From contig NZ_JAQBOC010000094.1 in NCBI RefSeq assembly GCF_028288225.1, positions 101,564 through 165,563 on the forward strand: a stretch of 64,000 nucleotides of DNA, given 5' to 3'. The stretch's first letter is position 1; each line of letters opens with the position of its first letter. A program made the position numbers and the translations under genes. Under the pieces are notes generated by a model. That model saw nothing but the letters and a program-made list of their open reading frames with translations. It searched no databases and was not told where the DNA came from. The DNA is from Mucilaginibacter sp. (lineage in GTDB: Bacteria; Bacteroidota; Bacteroidia; Sphingobacteriales; Sphingobacteriaceae). Shown one piece after another: positions 32,108 through 40,985 of the stretch.

Positions 32108-32575
32108 TTAAATCGTGTTACATGTGGGTTTATGAAAAACCGGAAAATTACAGGAGTTGGCCACAAAGCACATTTTGTTTGCTTTCTGATGTAAGGCGTT
32201 AGCTTCATCAATCATTGATTCATCGCTAACAATAACCCTGGGATATAAAGTTACCTCTTTAAAATGCCCCCCGCCGTCTGAGGTTTCTATCATAATACCT
32301 TTTGCCTCATCAGTATATTCAATTACAACAATGCCCACTACCGAGCATAAATGAAGATACCATAACATGTGGCATGAGGAAAGCGATGCTACCAACAACT
32401 CTTCGGGGTTATACCTTATATTACTACCACGAAATGAGGGGTCGGATGAAGCGGGAATTGTTGGTTTTCCATCTACAGTTATTGTGTGACTTCTTTCATA
32501 TGACCGATAGTCACTTGTTCCGTTGCCCAGGTTTCCTGTCCAGGCAATGTTTGTTTTGTAATGATGCTCGCTCAT
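32108..32575 (-). CDS. OsmC/Ohr-family peroxide reductase
   Basis: This 155-aa protein of the OsmC fold reduces organic hydroperoxides with two cysteines. The first is in VASLSSCHMLWYLHLCSVVG (about residue 74), the second in ANKMCFVANSCNFPV (about 138). NPEELLVASLSSCHM is a family signature. The size is normal. Dihydrolipoamide-dependent reductants are typical but not encoded here. It lies between pcm and priA on the same strand but with gaps, so it is probably transcribed alone. Confidence 0.9.
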   Translation of the reverse strand: MSEHHYKTNIAWTGNLGNGTSDYRSYERSHTITVDGKPTIPASSDPSFRGSNIRYNPEELLVASLSSCHMLWYLHLCSVVGIVVIEYTDEAKGIMIETSDGGGHFKEVTLYPRVIVSDESMIDEANALHQKANKMCFVANSCNFPVFHKPTCNTI

Positions 32576-32622
32576 AAATCAGTGATTTTTTAACAAAGTT
32601 ATCACTACTAAATTGAAAAAAA

Positions 32623-35109
32623 TCAATATGGATCAACATCAGGCTGCACTATGCTCCCTTTGCTCAGCTTAGTGGTTTGAAACTGCGTAATTATATCCCT
32701 GATGATAGCTTTTACTTTATTAATGGAGATGCCGTCCTTTTCAAATTTCAACATTATAGTTTTAATATAATAGTTCCTGATCCGGCTAACCAGCGGAAAT
32801 TCAGGCCCAATTACCCTGTCATCGAACTGTTTACGTAGCTCATTGGCAAGGTAAATGGATTGATTATGCACAATTTCGGGATCTTTGTGCTTAATATCCA
32901 GGTTAATGATGCGGTAAAATGGTGGATATTTAAAACTCTTACGCTCCTCCATCTCCGTAAAATACAGATCGGTATAATTATTTTCAATAACCTGTTTTAT
33001 AACGCGGTGCCCAGGGTCATAAGTTTGGATCACCACCTTCCCCTGCTTGCCCCTGCGCCCTGCCCTGCCACTAACCTGGGCCAGCATCTGGTAGCTGCGC
33101 TCATTGGCACGGTAATCAGGATACTTCAGCAGGCTGTCCGCATTGATAATCCCTATAACCGTAACATCTGCAAAATCCAATCCTTTGGCAACCATTTGCG
33201 TGCCTACCAGTATATCAATTTTCTTCTCTTCAAGATTATTTAATATGGTTTGCAATGAATTGCGCGAACGGGTAGTATCCAGGTCCATACGGGCCATCCG
33301 GGCATCCGGTAAAATCATCGCTAGTTCATCTTCAACTTTTTCTGTCCCAAAGCCTTTGTATTCAAGGTGGGTTGATCCGCAAGCAGGACAAATCTGCGGG
33401 GCATCTTCTTTATACCCGCAGTAGTGGCAATGCAGCTTACCACTGCTTTTATGATAGGTTAAGCTAACATCACAATTAATACATTTGGGCGTATAGGCAC
33501 ATATCTTACACATCAGCAGCGGTGCATATCCGCGCCTGTTCTGAAACAAAATAACCTGTTCCTTATTTTCAAGAGCCTTATTAATATCCCCCATCAACAC
33601 ACTTGTAAAGTGCGATTGCATGGTTTTTCGCCTGGTTTCTTCTGCTATGCTAACCACCTCTATTTCAGGAAGCTTTACGCCGCCATATCTTTCGGTAAGC
33701 TCTGCAAAGCCATATTTATGGATCCGGGCATTGTAATAGCTTTCAAATGATGGTGTCGCTGAGCCTAACAACACCTTACCCTTGTGCATATTAGCTAAAA
33801 AAATAGCGGCATCGCGGGCATTATAGCGTGGTGCAGGGTCAAATTGCTTGTACGAAGTTTCGTGCTCTTCATCCACAATAATCAAACCCAGATCATTAAA
33901 CGGCAAAAAAACAGCTGACCGTGCCCCCAGCAAAACCTTATATTCATTACTGATAACTTTTTGCCAAACCTCAACCCGCTCATTATCATTAAACCGGGAA
34001 TGATAAATCCCTATGCTCGCCCCAAAATATACGCGCAGGCGCTCAATAATATGTGTGGTGAGTGCAATCTCAGGCAGCAGATACAGAACCTGCCTGCCTG
34101 AGCTGATCATCTCTTCAATCAGCCTAATATAGATCTGTGTTTTGCCGGATGATGTAACCCCATGCAAAAGCACCACATCCGTTTGCTTAAACTGCTCTTT
34201 AACTTCTCCGAGTACCGCATTTTGCTGTTCACTTAATTCAAAGTTGCTGTAAAGCTCTTCTTCTTCAAAAAACAAACGGCTTACATTTTTTTCCTCAATA
34301 ACAAATACTTCCTTTTCTTCAAGCGATTTAATGCTTGCCACACCTGCTCCGCTTTCTTCAATCAGTTCATTTTTTGAAATACTTTTTTGATGGCGTGAAA
34401 GCTTTATATAGGCCAATACAGCATCTGCCTGTTTAGGGGCACGTTTTTCAAGAATGCCAAAAAGCTCCCTTAAATTATCCGGGTTTTGATAAATAGGATT
34501 CAGCGTTATAAAACTCCGGGTACGGGGTTTATAACGTTCGCTAACCTCCTCTGATATATGAATTACATTTTTTTCGAATAATGATTTTAAAATAGGCATA
34601 ACCGTTTTTTGCCCCAACAGCTTCACAATATCGCTAACGGTTAGTTCGGGCTGAATATCAAGCGCTTCAACAATTAAAAATTCTTTGTCGTGCAGCAATG
34701 TGCGGTCAACCTCATAATCTTTGTTAAGCATTATCCGTGTTTCACTGGCCAGTTTTAATGCTGATGGCAATGCGGCATTCATCACCTCGCCCAAAGTACA
34801 CATATAATATTCCGACATCCATTGCCAAAACTTTAACTGTTCGGCGGTAACTACAGGTCGGTCATCCAATAGTTCTATAATATATTTTGCCTGGTATTTT
34901 TCAGGCGCCAGTTTGCCTATTGATGCAATAATTGCGGTGTAAAGCTTGCTTTTGCCAAACTGCACTACTGCTCTCTTGCCCACCATTACAGCGTCGTTCA
35001 TTTCATAAGGAACGCGGTAGGTATAATTTTTTGCAATTGCCAAAGGCAAAATCACTTCAACAAAAAGTGTTTCGCGGTCGGTATACTGTGCTTCGGCAAA
35101 CTCTAACAT
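32623..35109 (-). CDS. priA: Primosomal replication-restart helicase PriA
   Basis: The product is 828 aa from the ATG at 35109 (MLEFAEAQYTDRETLFVEVILPLAIAKNYTYRVP); an ATG nine codons earlier overlaps the upstream gene. PriA reloads the replication machinery at collapsed forks. It has the N-terminal 3'-DNA-binding domain (about 15-110), helicase Walker A GVTSSGKTQIY (about 320), DEEH box (about 410), a double zinc-binding loop (CKICAYTPKCINC, CHYCGYKEDAPQICPAC, about 545-590) and helicase motifs V/VI (GTQMVAKGLDF, QVSGRAGRRGKQG). Length and domain order are standard for Bacteroidota. Confidence 0.96.
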   Translation of the reverse strand: MLEFAEAQYTDRETLFVEVILPLAIAKNYTYRVPYEMNDAVMVGKRAVVQFGKSKLYTAIIASIGKLAPEKYQAKYIIELLDDRPVVTAEQLKFWQWMSEYYMCTLGEVMNAALPSALKLASETRIMLNKDYEVDRTLLHDKEFLIVEALDIQPELTVSDIVKLLGQKTVMPILKSLFEKNVIHISEEVSERYKPRTRSFITLNPIYQNPDNLRELFGILEKRAPKQADAVLAYIKLSRHQKSISKNELIEESGAGVASIKSLEEKEVFVIEEKNVSRLFFEEEELYSNFELSEQQNAVLGEVKEQFKQTDVVLLHGVTSSGKTQIYIRLIEEMISSGRQVLYLLPEIALTTHIIERLRVYFGASIGIYHSRFNDNERVEVWQKVISNEYKVLLGARSAVFLPFNDLGLIIVDEEHETSYKQFDPAPRYNARDAAIFLANMHKGKVLLGSATPSFESYYNARIHKYGFAELTERYGGVKLPEIEVVSIAEETRRKTMQSHFTSVLMGDINKALENKEQVILFQNRRGYAPLLMCKICAYTPKCINCDVSLTYHKSSGKLHCHYCGYKEDAPQICPACGSTHLEYKGFGTEKVEDELAMILPDARMARMDLDTTRSRNSLQTILNNLEEKKIDILVGTQMVAKGLDFADVTVIGIINADSLLKYPDYRANERSYQMLAQVSGRAGRRGKQGKVVIQTYDPGHRVIKQVIENNYTDLYFTEMEERKSFKYPPFYRIINLDIKHKDPEIVHNQSIYLANELRKQFDDRVIGPEFPLVSRIRNYYIKTIMLKFEKDGISINKVKAIIRDIITQFQTTKLSKGSIVQPDVDPY

Positions 35110-35113
35110 TAAA

Positions 35114-35500
35114 TTATTTATTTTTGGTAGCAGCAATACCCATAGTTATCCATCCACAAATAAACAGAAATCCGCCAAGCGGGGTTACAGGGCCAATTAT
35201 CCGGATCCACGCCCATCCAAGTAGTTCGAGGGTTGCAAGCAGGTATAATGAACCGCAAAAGAATACTATCCCAATGGTAAAAAGATAATAGCAAGTGTTA
35301 ACAAGTGTAGTTTGGTACCTGCTCAGGTGTGATAAAGCCAGTAAGGCAAATACATGGTAAAACTGGTACTGTACTGCGGTATTCCATACCTGCATATCTT
35401 TCACAGATAAACGTGTTTGCAAGCCATGTGCAGCAAAAGCACCTGCAATAACAGCAAGCGCACCTAAAATAGAAGCGGTAATAAATATTTTCTTCTTCAT
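35114..35500 (-). CDS. DUF423 (YgdD-like) membrane protein
   Basis: This 128-aa protein has four hydrophobic helices. It starts MKKKIFITASILGALAVIAGAFAAHGL, the DUF423 signature 'GAFGAHGL', and continues with VWNTAVQYQFYHVFALL (helix 2), FTIGIVFFCGSLYLLA (helix 3) and GPVTPLGGFLFICGWI (helix 4), all family hallmarks. The function of DUF423 is unknown. It ends 4 bp before the likely priA start on the same strand, so it may be co-transcribed with priA. Confidence 0.92.
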   Translation of the reverse strand: MKKKIFITASILGALAVIAGAFAAHGLQTRLSVKDMQVWNTAVQYQFYHVFALLALSHLSRYQTTLVNTCYYLFTIGIVFFCGSLYLLATLELLGWAWIRIIGPVTPLGGFLFICGWITMGIAATKNK

Positions 35501-35544
35501 GAGTTATAAAGATGAGTTATAAGCGGCAAAGTTAAGATTTATTG

Positions 35545-35720
35545 AGATAGGTTGATTGGGTTGGATTAAGTTGACAGGGTTAAAAATCACTTACATGTTG
35601 CATTAGTTAAAGCAGAAAGCAGCCTGGTTGATATTAATATTTTAAACAATTATAATTTAAAAAACCGACCATGGCAACCTAATCAACGCAATCAACCTAA
35701 TCTAACTTAATCAACTTAAA
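35545..35720. repeat. Paired word-repeat spacer, GTTGATT/GAGTTAG vocabulary
   Basis: Left arm (35545-35580): GGTTGATTGG GTTGGATTAA GTTGACAGG. Right arm (35675-35720): CAACCTAATCAACGCAATC, AACCTAATCTAAC, TTAATCAACTT. The spacer lies between divergent genes, so it is not a simple terminator. It stops 5 bp before a promoter box. Confidence 0.8.
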
Positions 35721-35724
35721 AACC

Positions 35725-35732
35725 TACATTTG
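35725..35732 (+). promoter_or_regulatory. -7 promoter box
   Basis: TACATTTG, 14 nt before the ATG at 35747 and directly after the right arm of the word repeat. Confidence 0.6.
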
Positions 35733-35746
35733 CACAGCAGTCAGCA

Positions 35747-37339
35747 ATGAAAAAGCAAATAATTATTACCCTAATTTTATTAGCAGTTACAGCGTTTGTA
35801 ACGGTTGTTTATTTTAAAAACTTAAACCCGCCGGGAACACGTACCAACCAGGTAATGGATTCAATCCCTGGTAATGCATCGTTGATATTTGAATTTAATA
35901 ATGATAAAGGTTTTTATGATATTTTTAAAGATAACAAACTATTTGCAGCAGTTATTGGAAAACAGAAACTGGGCCTGTTAGATACCCTAAGGCAGCAGCT
36001 ACTTCAAAATCCGATATTAAGCAAATACTTTACCGGTCAAAATATATTCATTTCCTTACATCCTTCAAAAACAGATGGCATTGATCTGCTGCTCTCCATG
36101 TCGCCGGCCAATGGGTTTGAACCTGATTTGTTTGACCAGTTAAGTAAAAAAACAAACAGCGGGCTCTTGGTAACCCCTATCCGTACTGCGGGAAGATCTG
36201 GATATAACATTTATATAAGTGCACTAAAAAAACGTTTTTATATAATAAATAAAGGGAACAATGTTTTTTCAGGCAGTTTTTCAAAAGAACTGATAGATCA
36301 AAGTATATCTCATAAAAACAAGGCTGATAAAGAACCCTTTGTTTTACTTTCCGAGCAGCAAAGCAATAATTCACTGGCTAACCTTTATGTAAATTACACT
36401 GAGCTTTCTCCCTTATTTGAGCAACTGTTTAAAAATAAAAATACTGATATTTTTAAAAACTTTAAACTGTTGCCTGCGCTGGCAACATTAAGCCTGAATT
36501 ACCGCAGTGATGCTATTATGTTTAACGGATCTACAACGGTGCAAAACAGTGGCCCGTTAAGCTATTTAAACCTATTTACAGGCCAGCAACCGGTTATTAA
36601 TCATCTGAAAGATATTTTTCCTTCAACAACTGCATACAGTACCAATTTCTCTGTTTCAAATCCTTTGAAATTTGGCACAAACCTAACTGACTGGCAGAAT
36701 AAAACAGGGCTTTCAGCCGAAAGAGATCAACTATACAGCAAGGTAAAAGCTGAAGCTGCAGTGAAAATAAAAACTGAGTTCAATAGTTTACTTGGCAATG
36801 AGTTTGCTATTGTAACAACCCGTTTTTTTGAAAAATTCGCGATAATATCTGTAAAAGACGGATCAAAGCTCAAATTAATTATAACGGCTATAAGTACTAT
36901 GAACGATGAAAACATAGGGCAATTAAGTTATGATAAGTTACCGTTTTTTTTACTGGGCGATGCTTTCAGTATTTTCAGAAAACCGTATTTTATAATAATT
37001 GACAATTATTTAATACTTGCTAATAGCAATGCTGAATTAGCAAGCTATTACGATACCTATATAAACCGTAAGTTTTTAAACAAAAACGAACAATATAACC
37101 AGTTTGATAATTTACTGGCAGCACAAAGCAATGTTGCTTTCTTTTTTCATTTTAAAAATGCTCAACCTATACTCGAAAGAGATATGGATCCGGGTGTATA
37201 TGACGATTTTAAATCAATTGATCCCGGGTGGAAAAATTTTTATGCTGCATCGTTTCAGTTTACCGCGGCTGACAAAAACTTTTACACCAATTTTTGCATG
37301 AAGCTGAGTACCGATACAACTGCTTACCAATTAAAATAG
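35747..37339 (+). CDS. Membrane-anchored hypothetical protein (DUF3352-like)
   Basis: This 530-aa protein has one N-terminal membrane segment (MKKQIIITLILLAVTAFVTVVYF) and a large extracytoplasmic part. The body is made of repeated alpha/beta units without obvious catalytic motifs: 'SIPGNASLIFEFNNDKGFYDIF' near the start and 'DNYLILANSNAELASYYDTYI' near the end resemble the 'VPADA.hh.h...vhIASS.eaL' pattern of DUF3352 proteins. No function is known. The gene for a DUF5723 outer-membrane protein follows in the same direction after 125 bp, so the two may act together in the envelope. Confidence 0.75.
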   Translation: MKKQIIITLILLAVTAFVTVVYFKNLNPPGTRTNQVMDSIPGNASLIFEFNNDKGFYDIFKDNKLFAAVIGKQKLGLLDTLRQQLLQNPILSKYFTGQNIFISLHPSKTDGIDLLLSMSPANGFEPDLFDQLSKKTNSGLLVTPIRTAGRSGYNIYISALKKRFYIINKGNNVFSGSFSKELIDQSISHKNKADKEPFVLLSEQQSNNSLANLYVNYTELSPLFEQLFKNKNTDIFKNFKLLPALATLSLNYRSDAIMFNGSTTVQNSGPLSYLNLFTGQQPVINHLKDIFPSTTAYSTNFSVSNPLKFGTNLTDWQNKTGLSAERDQLYSKVKAEAAVKIKTEFNSLLGNEFAIVTTRFFEKFAIISVKDGSKLKLIITAISTMNDENIGQLSYDKLPFFLLGDAFSIFRKPYFIIIDNYLILANSNAELASYYDTYINRKFLNKNEQYNQFDNLLAAQSNVAFFFHFKNAQPILERDMDPGVYDDFKSIDPGWKNFYAASFQFTAADKNFYTNFCMKLSTDTTAYQLK

Positions 37340-37464
37340 ACCTTCATTCACACAACTATAAACACTCAATTTCGTTAAACTGGTTTATTGTTATTATTTT
37401 TCAATTAATCGATTTGGAGTTTTATCTTTAAGACGAATATAAAAATACCGTCACTGCGCGATAT

Positions 37465-38898
37465 ATGAAGAAGATTTTACTTGTTTTTTTGTTAATATCA
37501 TTCTCAGTTAAAATTTTTGGTCAACAATTTTCCCAGTATAATACAGGCAGTTTGTATGACTCTTTTGAAAACCCTTCCCAAAAAGCTTTTATAACCGATT
37601 CAAGCAAGCAATTTGCCTCCAATTTCCTGGTACCCAATTTTAACGTTAACTTTTTTATTCTTGGCGATGCACAGGCAAGCCTAAAGGGGCGGGCTTTTAA
37701 TAATATGTATAATAATACAGCATTACGGATAAACAAGGGCAGGGAAAATCATTTAAATGCTAATTTGAACGCGTATTCTATTATGTTCAAAATGTTTTCG
37801 AGCCTGAATGGAGATGTTGAGCTGGGTTTCGCGGTGCAAACCAAAATGGAAGGAAAAGGAACATTTACCGATGAGTCAATAGCCTTGTTAAATGGCCCGG
37901 CAAGTTTTAACGCCAATAGCTATTCTAATATTTTTAATAATAACTTCCATTTCCAATCATACCACCAAATCAGTTTCACTTATAAAGAAAAGATCAATAA
38001 GCAATTTTCTTTTGGCGCAAAGTTAAGTGCGTTATTAGGCATACAATATGAAAAGTTAAATACTACCAGCTCACAAGTAGTTTTTGATAATATTAATGAT
38101 TCGGCTATCCTGGGGTTAAGCGGCGTTTATTATACAAATTACATTCCCGGGCATTTAACTTCCCGCGATTATTTGCCAACTTTCCGCAATCCGGGGGCGG
38201 CTATCTCATTAGGCGCAACCTTCCGAACGGAGGATAGCTTTTTCATACAGGGGAATATAAAGGACCTGGGCTTTATTCACTGGAGCAGCCGTTCACGTGT
38301 GGGTGCATTTAATGATATTACTACTATAAATGGTTTATCATCAAAAAGCAGAGAAGACAGTATATACAATGCAGTTAGCCACATAATTCATGGTAATTCA
38401 GTACAAACATCATTTAACACTCCGATTGATGGCAGGGCCGAGTTAAGTATCCATAAAAAATTCTGGATAGATGATAATAAAAACTTCCGGTACTCGCCAA
38501 CACTTATAGCATCAAAAGAATTGTTTTATCCGGGTTTTACCGGTGCCTTGGTTAATCCTTTTCAGTATAAAAAATACATTTTAACCCTTACCACAACCTA
38601 TGATGACTTGAAAATGTTTAACCTGGGTGCACAGTTTATGGTACAAACTCCAAATTTTGAATTTTATTTGGGCAGTGATAAACTATCGCAAACCGGCAGT
38701 TTATTGTCATCACAGCTAAATAAAAGTACAACCCAGACCTTTCAAAACAGTGCATTTACCGGGGCTGATATCTTTTTAGGCTTTTCACTTAAGATTGGAC
38801 CGGTAATAGAGCATCCCATGAATGCAAGTGTTATCCCAACAGGCGAAAAGGGATTTTTAAGCCGTTTGTGGGGACGCATATTTAAAACAGACAACTAG
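37465..38898 (+). CDS. DUF5723-type outer-membrane beta-barrel protein
   Basis: This 477-aa protein has a Sec signal (MKKILLVFLLISFSVKIFGQ, cut before QFSQYN). The mature part begins QFSQYNTGSLYDSFENPSQKAF, the hallmark of a Bacteroidota DUF5723/PorV-like barrel group. It is rich in alternating aromatic/polar strands (ISFTYKEKINKQFSFGAKLSALLGIQYE, AISLGATFRTEDSFFIQGNIKDLGFIHW), as expected for a barrel. The exact role is unknown. The gene upstream encodes a membrane-anchored protein in the same direction. A word-repeat spacer follows. Confidence 0.82.
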   Translation: MKKILLVFLLISFSVKIFGQQFSQYNTGSLYDSFENPSQKAFITDSSKQFASNFLVPNFNVNFFILGDAQASLKGRAFNNMYNNTALRINKGRENHLNANLNAYSIMFKMFSSLNGDVELGFAVQTKMEGKGTFTDESIALLNGPASFNANSYSNIFNNNFHFQSYHQISFTYKEKINKQFSFGAKLSALLGIQYEKLNTTSSQVVFDNINDSAILGLSGVYYTNYIPGHLTSRDYLPTFRNPGAAISLGATFRTEDSFFIQGNIKDLGFIHWSSRSRVGAFNDITTINGLSSKSREDSIYNAVSHIIHGNSVQTSFNTPIDGRAELSIHKKFWIDDNKNFRYSPTLIASKELFYPGFTGALVNPFQYKKYILTLTTTYDDLKMFNLGAQFMVQTPNFEFYLGSDKLSQTGSLLSSQLNKSTTQTFQNSAFTGADIFLGFSLKIGPVIEHPMNASVIPTGEKGFLSRLWGRIFKTDN

Positions 38899-39066
38899 AT
38901 TTCGGAATTCGGATATTCGATTTCGGATTTATTAAATGCGGAGTTCGGAGTGTTGAATGCGGAATTTTTGGAATGCGGATGCAAAATAATTGCCTTTGTT
39001 ATTTAAATTCTGAATAAATTTCTAATCGCTATAAATCCGAAATCGAATATCCGAATTCCGAAATCA
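38899..39066. repeat. Paired word-repeat spacer, GATTTCG vocabulary
   Basis: Left arm (38899-38933): ATTTCGGAATTCGGATATTC and GATTTCGG, then GCGGAGTTCGGAGTGTT words. Right arm (39034-39066): AAATCCGAAATCGAATATCC GAATTCCGAAATC. The inner 20 bp match almost perfectly. The right arm contains the stop codon of the convergent tsaB. Confidence 0.85.
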
Positions 39067-39756
39067 CCCCGCTTTTTTACCGGCAATAAAATCCTTAAGA
39101 TAATAGGGTTCAAAGTAAGCAACGTCTTCAAATTCCCCATTATTAAATTTTTCTGCTGCCTTTTGGGTAAGGCTGGTTGCCGAGTTTTCAAAGCCCGGTA
39201 AAAAGGAAGCGTTGGGGTTTTTATTCAAAACATTAAAACACTTTTCGGCACCGTCGCCAAAAAACAAGATCTCGTTGTTTTTTAAAAGATCATCAAAACT
39301 ATTTTCATCAACTATTGTCGCAGAGGTTGGTTTTATTCTTTCGCCGCTAGTGGTAAATACTGCGGTATAAACCTCCATTCGCCTGGCATCTATCATAGGG
39401 CACAAAAGCAGGTTTTCTTTTGATTTGTATTCATCCATACTGATAATCCCATAAGCCATGGCCTCTAAAGTTTCAATAGCAATAAGCGGTTTATCAAGTG
39501 CAAAACATAAACCTTTGGCTGTTGATATACCAATACGCAACCCTGTGTATGAACCTGGCCCGCAGCTAACTGCAATAGCATCAAGATCCGGATAGTTGAA
39601 ACCAACTGTTGATATTATTTCTTCAATAAACCTGGTGATTACTTCGGCGTGTAAATTACGCCCGTTAACCTGTTTACAGGCCAATACAACTCCATCTTTT
39701 GCCAGGGCAACAGAACATGAGGGAGTAGCGGTTTCAATTTGTAAAATCAGGCTCAT
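39064..39756 (-). CDS. tsaB: tRNA threonylcarbamoyladenosine protein TsaB
   Basis: This 230-aa ASKHA-fold protein partners TsaD and TsaE to make the t6A37 modification of ANN-decoding tRNAs. It opens MSLILQIETATPSCSVALAKDGVVL and carries AIAVSCGPGSYTGLRIGISTAKGLCFAL (about 60-85), the family signature. DARRMEVYTAVF follows at about 120. It lacks a metal site, as expected for TsaB. It lies downstream of rpmH-rnpA-yidD in the same direction, across a word-repeat spacer. Confidence 0.95.
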   Translation of the reverse strand: MSLILQIETATPSCSVALAKDGVVLACKQVNGRNLHAEVITRFIEEIISTVGFNYPDLDAIAVSCGPGSYTGLRIGISTAKGLCFALDKPLIAIETLEAMAYGIISMDEYKSKENLLLCPMIDARRMEVYTAVFTTSGERIKPTSATIVDENSFDDLLKNNEILFFGDGAEKCFNVLNKNPNASFLPGFENSATSLTQKAAEKFNNGEFEDVAYFEPYYLKDFIAGKKAG

Positions 39757-39759
39757 TTT

Positions 39760-39843
39760 TTAAGTCTTAAGTCCAAAGTCCGGAGTCTTAAGTCAGTGCA
39801 TATAGCCACTTTTTGACTTATGACTCCGGACTTAAGACTCATA
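39760..39843. repeat. Paired word-repeat spacer, AAGTCCGGAGTCTT vocabulary
   Basis: Left arm (39760-39796): AAGTCTT AAGTCCA AAGTCCG GAGTCTT AAGTCAG in strict 7-nt steps. Right arm (39807-39843): GACTTAT GACTCCG GACTTAA GACTCAT. It separates yidD from tsaB. The same words recur at 57578-57851. Confidence 0.85.
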
Positions 39844-40086
39844 TCATGGTACGGGATCATGCCCGTGGCCCCCCCAGGGGTTGCAGCTGGCAATACGTTT
39901 TAAAGTTAACCACCCGCCTCTAAAGGGGCCATGTTTTTTTATTGCTTCTACTCCATATTGTGAGCAGGTAGGTGTATACCTGCATGAAGCACCGGTTAAC
40001 GGTGATATAAAATATTGGTATATTTTTATAAGCACAACGAAAACTGATCCAACTATAAGCTTCAATATGTTGCTGATAGCTTTCAT
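39844..40086 (-). CDS. yidD: Membrane protein insertion efficiency factor YidD
   Basis: This 80-aa protein helps the YidC insertase. It has an amphipathic N-terminal helix (LKLIVGSVFVVLIKIYQYFISPL) and the family signature SCRYTPTCSQYGVEAIKKHGPFRGGWLTLKRIASCNPWGGHGHDPVP, with its conserved cysteines. Its start overlaps the end of rnpA by 4 bp, so they are translationally coupled, the usual rpmH-rnpA-yidD order. Confidence 0.96.
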   Translation of the reverse strand: MKAISNILKLIVGSVFVVLIKIYQYFISPLTGASCRYTPTCSQYGVEAIKKHGPFRGGWLTLKRIASCNPWGGHGHDPVP

Positions 40087-40466
40087 TTTTCAATTTCTGC
40101 ACAAAGCTGTGTTAAAAGCTTCAGCATTTTTTTTTCAGCAAAATCATATTCAGCAATTTCCTTACCTATAAAGCCTACTGAAAGCACAATTTTTTTGTTG
40201 CTACTGTTCAATACATCGTATAAATATTTTTGCTTATTAAGCCTGTAAGCCTCACGTATGCGTCTTTTTATTAAATTACGGTCAACAGCGTGTTTATAAC
40301 GCCTCTTTGATACCGAAAATAAAATTTGAACGGGAAATTGCGCGGGCTCATTAACCAACAGCCACGAAGCTTTAAAAGGGTAACATAAAAAAGAAGAACC
40401 GTTATGAAAAAGCTTGTCAATAAGCTTCTTATTACATAACCGTTCTTCTTTTTTAAAAGTGTACAT
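40083..40466 (-). CDS. rnpA: Ribonuclease P protein component
   Basis: This 127-aa basic protein is the partner of RNase P RNA in tRNA 5'-end maturation. It starts MYTFKKEERLCNKKLIDKLF and contains the RNR motif as 'KHAVDRNLIKRRIREAYRLNK' (about residues 61-81), the signature of the family. The length is normal. It follows rpmH and overlaps yidD. Confidence 0.95.
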   Translation of the reverse strand: MYTFKKEERLCNKKLIDKLFHNGSSFLCYPFKASWLLVNEPAQFPVQILFSVSKRRYKHAVDRNLIKRRIREAYRLNKQKYLYDVLNSSNKKIVLSVGFIGKEIAEYDFAEKKMLKLLTQLCAEIEK

Positions 40467-40537
40467 AGTTGCTGATGCTGAACCGAAATTTAAGTATACA
40501 ACCGGCTCAAGCCCCTATCCGGAGAAAGCAACCAGCT

Positions 40538-40696
40538 TTATGCTTTATGACTGCGTTCGTCAGATACTGATAATCTTTTTCTGCCTTTAGCTCTTCTCGA
40601 TGCTAATATTCTTCTGCCGTTAGCAGTTGACATGCGCTCACGGAAACCGTGTTTATTTCTTCTTTTCCTTTGTGAGGGCTGAAACGTTCTTTTCAT
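40538..40696 (-). CDS. rpmH: 50S ribosomal protein L34
   Basis: A 52-codon gene: it reads MKRTFQPSQRKRRNKHGFRE, then RMSTANGRRILASRRAKGRKRLSVSDERSHKA. The first 44 residues are the universal L34 sequence, and the extra eight are a Bacteroidota-like tail. It is first in the rpmH-rnpA-yidD cluster often found near the origin of replication in many bacteria. A TACATTTG promoter box lies at 40736-40743. Confidence 0.97.
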   Translation of the reverse strand: MKRTFQPSQRKRRNKHGFRERMSTANGRRILASRRAKGRKRLSVSDERSHKA

Positions 40697-40735
40697 GGCT
40701 ATTTTATTCTATTCGTCGTTTTTAAAACAAGAGCG

Positions 40736-40743
40736 CAAATGTA
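40736..40743 (-). promoter_or_regulatory. -7 promoter box of rpmH
   Basis: TACATTTG on the minus strand, 39 nt before the rpmH ATG. Confidence 0.6.
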
Positions 40744-40784
40744 GTTATTTTTTGGTATTTCTCAAATATTGTTTTGCTTTTTTG

Positions 40785-40983
40785 AGTTGATGAGGTTTCG
40801 AAGGGTTGATTAAGTTAGATTAGGTTGATTGAGTTAGAGCGGCGTACCAATTCTATCTTTAATGCTGGATCTGAAATCAGTTTGATATGTTCAGCGGTTT
40901 AAATATATTGCACTTTATAATCATGAAGATGCGCTTAAGTAATTTTCAAAACTCAATCTAACTTAATCAACTCAATCAACCTA
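40785..40983. repeat. Paired word-repeat spacer, GTTGATT/GAGTTAG vocabulary
   Basis: Left arm (about 40800-40838): GGTTGATTAA GTTAGATTAG GTTGATTGA GTTAGAG. Right arm (40953-40983): CTCAATCTAAC TTAATCAAC TCAATCAACCTA. It lies between the divergent rpmH and chaN genes; the right arm ends 3 bp before the chaN start codon, so it would be in or before the leader. Confidence 0.8.
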
Positions 40984-40985
40984 TA

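Noticed and set aside
38899..39066. Insertion sequence ends flanking the DUF5723 gene
   Set aside because: The inverted arms lie on one side of the gene only, between convergent genes, and no transposase or target duplication is present.
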